Source of the DNA: Sphingomonas sp. FARSPH
Lineage (GTDB): Bacteria; Pseudomonadota; Alphaproteobacteria; Sphingomonadales; Sphingomonadaceae
Reading direction: 5' to 3'
Length of the DNA stretch: 64,000 bases
Assembly: GCF_003355005.1 (NCBI RefSeq)
Contig: NZ_CP029985.1
Span: 1,913,001 to 1,977,000, forward strand
Each line of letters opens with the position of its first letter. The first letter of the stretch is position 1. This document shows, one piece after another, positions 60,324 through 64,000 of the stretch. Position numbers and translations under genes: made by a program. Below the pieces are notes generated by a model, which had not been told where the DNA came from, did no database searches, and worked only from the letters and a program-made list of their open reading frames with translations.

Positions 60324-62632
60324 CGCGCGGCGTCCGACAGCTGCACGCGCTCGACCGCGTAGAACGGATCGCTCAGCGGGGCGGTGAATTGGAAGCACAG
60401 ATCCGCGTCAGTCATCCCCGCGGGCACCGGCGCATCGAAGCGGAACTGCGTCGGCGCGCTCGCCGGATCGGGCAGCGGGAAGGTCGCGACCACCGGCATC
60501 TTCGGCCCGTCCTTCACCGGGCAACCGGCGGTGACGACCAGTTCGCCATAGTGCGTGACGTTGTAATGGCCGCGCAGCGCGGTGAAATCATGCGCGAGGC
60601 CATAATTGCGCGGCAGGCGCGCGACCGCAACGGTGATCGACTTCGCCCCCGCGAGCGGCGCGCTCTTCCACACGGTGCACGTGTCGAACAGATTGATATT
60701 GAACACCGGCGCGTTCGCGCTCGCTTCCGACGTCAGCGGCACGCGCAGGCCGAGCGCGCCGAGCGGGCAGGCGGCAAGATCGCTCGGCGTCGCGGCGAGC
60801 AGGCTGGCGCGGCTCGTTTCGAAGGTGCGCGGCGCGGCGAGCGCGGCGCCGTCGAGGAAGGTGGCGGCGCGGATCGTCGTTCCCGTCGCCACGCCGAGCG
60901 GCACGGTATAGGCGCGCGAGCGCGCGGTCGGGGCGCTGCCGTCGGTCGTGTAGCGGATCGTGCCGAGCGGCACCTGCGTCTTCAGTGCGACCGTCGCCTT
61001 GCCCGTACGCAGCGCGTCGCCGCGCGTTCCCTGCAGCGCATAGGCGACCGCATAGGCACTGTCCGCCACCTCGCCGCCGTCGCGGCGCCAGCGCGCCATC
61101 TGCGGCACGATCCGGCGCGCGAAGCTCGCGAAGTCGCGCGCGCTCTTGGGCGACCACGTCACCTCCGCCAGCGCGCCGAGCCGCGGATAGACGTTGTGGT
61201 CGACCTGATAGGGGGTGACCAGATATTCGCTCCACGCATTCGCCTGCGCCCCCAGCACGTGGCGTGCCTTGTCCGCGTCGATGCCGGGCGGCACGGGATC
61301 GTAGCTGTAAACGGTCTCCAGCGTCTGCACGCCGATCCGCCCGTTGGGTTCGTCGGGCAGATCGCTTTGCAGATTGTCGAGATAGAGGTTAGGGGCGGGC
61401 GACAGGACGACGTCATGCCCCTTGTTGGCGGCGTCGACCGCGCCCTTGTCGCCGCGCCACGACATCACGCTCGCCGACGGCGGCACGCCGCCCTCAAGAA
61501 TCTCGTCCCAGCCGATCAGGCGGCGGCCCTTGCTCGCCAGATAATTGCCGAACTGATCGATCAGCCAGCTTTGCATCTCGTTCCCGGTCTTGGCGCCGAC
61601 CTTCGCCATCTGCGCCTGCACCTGCGGGCTGCGCTGCCACTGGTCCTTGACCGCCTCGTCGCCGCCCAAATGGATGTAGGTGCCTGGGAAGACCGCCATC
61701 AGCTCGTCGAGGATGTCCTCGACGAAGCGCACCGTCTTCGCATCCGGATTGAGCAGATAGGGATTGACGCCCCAGTCGTGGCCGACGCCAGGCCGGTCAC
61801 CGAACACGCCATGCTCGGGATAGGCGGCGACCAAAGCCTGTGCGTGGCCGGGCAGATCGATCTCCGGCACGATCGTGATGCCGCGTTCGGCTGCGTAGGC
61901 GACGAGGCCCTTCAGCTGTTCCTGCGTGTAGAAGCCGCCGACCTTCGCGCCCGGCGCGCCGCCCGTCGATGGCGGGGTGCGCCACGCGCCGATCGCGGTC
62001 AGCTGCGGATAGCGTTTCACCTCGAACCGCCAGCCCTGATCGTCGGTCAGGTGAAGGTGCAGCGTGTTGAGCTTGACCGCCGCCATCCGGTCGACGGTGT
62101 GGTAGAGATAGTCGATCGATTGGAAGTGGCGCGAGGGATCGATCATCAGCCCGCGCCACGCGAAGCGCGGCGCATCGGCGATGGCGAGCGCGGGGATCGC
62201 CACGGGCCTGCCGAACGCGTCGTCGGGACTGGCGAGCTGCGCCAGCGTCGCGGCGCCGTGGACAAACCCGCGGTCGCCGGAGGCGGTGATGGCGATGCCA
62301 CGCGGTGTCACGTCGAGCCGATACGCCTCGTCACCGACGACCGTCGCATCGCGGACGAAACGGATCGCCGCCGGATCGGCGCTCGCGATCCGCAGCGTCA
62401 GGCCGCGCGCGCGCTTGACCTCCTGCGCGAGCACGCGCGCTGCCGTCGTTGCCCCCGCGTCACCGGCGACGGCGCCGATCGTCGCGCCGTCCGCCAGCTG
62501 GAAAACGCCCGCGGCCCGGGTCACACTCTGCGGCATGGGAACGAGAGGCAGCGGAAGCGCGGTCTGCGCCAGCGCCCCGCCAGCGGAGGCGAGCAACGTC
62601 GTTGCGAGGATAAGCGACGCGCGGCGGATCAT
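60320..62632 (-). CDS. Beta-N-acetylhexosaminidase, GH20
   Basis: Removes terminal beta-linked GlcNAc or GalNAc by substrate-assisted catalysis. The 770-residue protein has a Sec leader (MIRRASLILATTLLASAGGA), a GH20b domain (about 25-150), the barrel with RGLMIDPSRHFQ, LHLHLTDDQGWRFEVK and the catalytic Asp325-Glu326 in HLGGDEAVKDQW, and an extra C-terminal beta domain. I chose the ATG at 62632 because GGAG lies 8-11 bases upstream; an ATG at 62644 is possible. First enzyme gene after the receptor, separated by 183 bases with a terminator-like hairpin. Confidence 0.95.
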   Translation of the reverse strand: MIRRASLILATTLLASAGGALAQTALPLPLVPMPQSVTRAAGVFQLADGATIGAVAGDAGATTAARVLAQEVKRARGLTLRIASADPAAIRFVRDATVVGDEAYRLDVTPRGIAITASGDRGFVHGAATLAQLASPDDAFGRPVAIPALAIADAPRFAWRGLMIDPSRHFQSIDYLYHTVDRMAAVKLNTLHLHLTDDQGWRFEVKRYPQLTAIGAWRTPPSTGGAPGAKVGGFYTQEQLKGLVAYAAERGITIVPEIDLPGHAQALVAAYPEHGVFGDRPGVGHDWGVNPYLLNPDAKTVRFVEDILDELMAVFPGTYIHLGGDEAVKDQWQRSPQVQAQMAKVGAKTGNEMQSWLIDQFGNYLASKGRRLIGWDEILEGGVPPSASVMSWRGDKGAVDAANKGHDVVLSPAPNLYLDNLQSDLPDEPNGRIGVQTLETVYSYDPVPPGIDADKARHVLGAQANAWSEYLVTPYQVDHNVYPRLGALAEVTWSPKSARDFASFARRIVPQMARWRRDGGEVADSAYAVAYALQGTRGDALRTGKATVALKTQVPLGTIRYTTDGSAPTARSRAYTVPLGVATGTTIRAATFLDGAALAAPRTFETSRASLLAATPSDLAACPLGALGLRVPLTSEASANAPVFNINLFDTCTVWKSAPLAGAKSITVAVARLPRNYGLAHDFTALRGHYNVTHYGELVVTAGCPVKDGPKMPVVATFPLPDPASAPTQFRFDAPVPAGMTDADLCFQFTAPLSDPFYAVERVQLSDAAR

Positions 62633-62737
62633 GACCTGCTCCATGGTTCCGTTTTGGTATGGTCAGGTATCATGACGAAGCCGTTCCCCGGCGTCCATGC
62701 CCTTCCTTCGTAAAAAGGCGCCAAATACAAAGCCGAT

Positions 62738-62768
62738 AAAAAATGGCCCCGGCATCGCTGCCGGGGCC
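62738..62768 (-). terminator. Intrinsic terminator or attenuator after the receptor gene
   Basis: GGCCCCGGCA (62745-62754) pairs with TGCCGGGGCC (62759-62768), loop TCGC; on the minus strand it is followed by six T residues (62743-62738). It sits between the receptor stop and the GH20 gene, so it may partly end transcription and set a higher receptor level. Confidence 0.8.
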
Positions 62769-62815
62769 GAGGGAAGGAGCGGATCGCAAGGACCCGCCCT
62801 CCTGGGGATCGGTGA

Positions 62816-64000
62816 TCAGAAGCGCGCGGTGCCCGTGAGCGAGAAGACGCGGCCGTTCTTGTACAGCGCGGTCGGCGCCTGCGGCGTGCTGCTGTACTGG
62901 TAATAGGTTTCGTCAAGCAGGTTCGAGGCATTGGCCGTCAGGCGGAAATGCTCGTTGATGTTGTACGATGCCGAGAAGTCGAGCTGGCGATACGAGTCGG
63001 TGTAGTTCGACGACTGCAGGCGACCGAAGCCGTAGAAATACTTCGACCGATAGTTGTAGCTGACGCGCGCCTGGAACGGACCCGATTCGAAATAGGGTAC
63101 GATGTTGTACGTGTTGCGCGACAGATACGGCAGGCCCTGGCCGGCGATGCCGGTATCGGCGCTGGCGAAGGTGTAGTTCGACTGGATGCCGAAGCCCCAG
63201 ATCAGGCTTGCCTGCGCGGTCAGCGAGAAGCCGGTCACAGATGCTTTGCCGCCGTTCACCGGACGCGAGACGCTGTAGGTATAGGTGTTGCCGGTCAGTT
63301 GGTTGGTGATCTGCTGCTCGACCGTCTGATTGCCGATGTAGTTGGTGATGTCGCGGTAGAAGACCTCGCCCGAGAAGTAGCTTGCCGGGGCGAAATACCA
63401 TTCCGCGGACAGGCCGAAGTTCGTCGCGGCATAGGGCTTCAGGTCCGGGTTGCCGCCGCTGCCGGTACGCTGCGTATCGTCGAGCGACAGCGAGCCGGCA
63501 AGGTCGCTGTAGCGCGGCCGGGCCATGACCTTCGCCGCCGCGGCGCGCAGCACCACGGTGGAAGAGGCGTCATAGGCGACGTTGACCGCCGGCAGGAAGC
63601 GGTCGTCCGTGCGCGGTGCGACGACGAGCGCGGTCTGGCCGCCCGAGGACAAATAGTAGGACGAGACGTCGCGGGTGCGCACGAACCGGCCGCCGACGTT
63701 GCCGCGGAACTTGCCCGTGGCATAATCGAGCTGGACGTAGCCAGTGCCGATCCGCTCCTCGACCTTGAAGAACGAGCCGGTGTCGAGCGCGCGGGTGACG
63801 TTGAGCGTGCCCGGTGCGTTCAGCGCCTTGATCGCATTGTCTTGCGTCAGCGTCGCATAAGGCGTCGCGTTGCCGGTGGTCGACAGGCCGTTGTACACGC
63901 TGCTGTCGAGCACGTACGAGCCGAGGTCGGCGAGCGTGAAGAAGTTGTTGGTGAAGGTCGCGCCGCCGTAGGTCGTTTGCTGGTTGTTGTGCACGTTGAC
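62816..64000 (-). CDS. TonB-dependent receptor, C-terminal part (cut by window end)
   Basis: The last 394 residues of an outer-membrane receptor; the frame stays open to the window edge. Barrel strands are clear: TGYVQLDYATGKFRGNVGGR, VARPRYSDLAGSLSLDD-like strands with NPDLKPYAATNFGLSAEWYF, and a C-terminal Phe in VFSLTGTARF. NPDLKPYAATNFGLSAEWYF is typical of the carbohydrate-importing receptors of Sphingomonadales and Xanthomonadales. As the first gene read into the glycosidase operon, it probably imports the glycan or glycopeptide. The plug and N-terminus lie outside the window. Confidence 0.92.
   Translation of the reverse strand, partial: VNVHNNQQTTYGGATFTNNFFTLADLGSYVLDSSVYNGLSTTGNATPYATLTQDNAIKALNAPGTLNVTRALDTGSFFKVEERIGTGYVQLDYATGKFRGNVGGRFVRTRDVSSYYLSSGGQTALVVAPRTDDRFLPAVNVAYDASSTVVLRAAAAKVMARPRYSDLAGSLSLDDTQRTGSGGNPDLKPYAATNFGLSAEWYFAPASYFSGEVFYRDITNYIGNQTVEQQITNQLTGNTYTYSVSRPVNGGKASVTGFSLTAQASLIWGFGIQSNYTFASADTGIAGQGLPYLSRNTYNIVPYFESGPFQARVSYNYRSKYFYGFGRLQSSNYTDSYRQLDFSASYNINEHFRLTANASNLLDETYYQYSSTPQAPTALYKNGRVFSLTGTARF

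Noticed and set aside
60389..62713. 774-codon open frame on the plus strand across the GH20 gene
   Set aside because: Mirror of the GH20 coding frame; no start context, leader or motif.
1..64000. tRNA, rRNA, CRISPR arrays, insertion sequences or prophage genes
   Set aside because: Gaps between genes are short and were read on both strands; only hairpins and BIME-like repeats were found.

Overview
The window is high-GC, densely coded alphaproteobacterial chromosome and looks like Sphingomonas or a close relative. The signs are many TonB-dependent receptors, a sciP (DUF1153) gene, the hisZ-purA and serC-serA pairs, a membrane-anchored cytochrome c beside pheA, and BIME-like repeats with TCGTCAT/ATGACGA ends. 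Both edges cut genes. No tRNA, rRNA, CRISPR array, transposase or prophage gene was seen. No gene-free stretch exceeds about 235 bases, and the gaps hold mostly hairpins and repeats.

Layout. 1-2.5 kb: a cut oxidoreductase, a small exported protein, a DEAD-box RNA helicase and a DUF1289 protein. 2.6-6.9 kb: a probable metal-acquisition group (His/Met-rich membrane protein, TonB-dependent receptor, PepSY membrane protein). 6.9-13.9 kb: trehalase, SdhL-type dehydrogenase, TonB-like protein, pheA, cytochrome c, LOG-family protein, extensin-like lipoprotein. 14.1-19.7 kb: serC, serA, hisZ, purA. 19.7-24.4 kb, mainly minus strand: a low-complexity exported protein, then a tightly coupled run (dnaJ-like, yihY, fabI, small membrane protein, aroC). 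24.8-28.3 kb: bacterial NHEJ (ku, ligD). 28.4-32.9 kb: pdxH, a cation diffusion facilitator, a phzF-like gene, mnmA with a UVR-motif gene, and sciP. 32.9-36.7 kb: a TonB-dependent receptor coupled to a secreted PI-PLC-like enzyme. 36.9-46.4 kb: a two-component system divergent from a MacAB-like ABC exporter with two tandem large permeases and a 36-residue membrane peptide gene. 46.4-47.3 kb: an aldo/keto reductase.

The most striking region is 47.3-64.0 kb, read on the minus strand. It is a polysaccharide-utilisation-type operon: TonB-dependent receptor (cut by the window end), GH20 hexosaminidase, GH2 beta-mannosidase, GH3, GH125 alpha-1,6-mannosidase, GH92 alpha-mannosidase, an unassigned glycosidase-like protein and GH29 alpha-L-fucosidase. 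Five of the six enzyme-enzyme junctions are 4-base ATGA overlaps. The enzyme set fits stepwise breakdown of an N-glycan, especially a plant-type one carrying core fucose and xylose: GH20 would trim antennary GlcNAc, GH92 and GH125 the alpha-mannoses, GH3 the xylose, GH29 the fucose, and GH2 the core beta-mannose. The GH3-GH125-GH92 order matches NixI-NixJ-NixK of the Xanthomonas campestris N-glycan cluster. The unassigned protein embedded in this operon is the best candidate here for a new enzyme.
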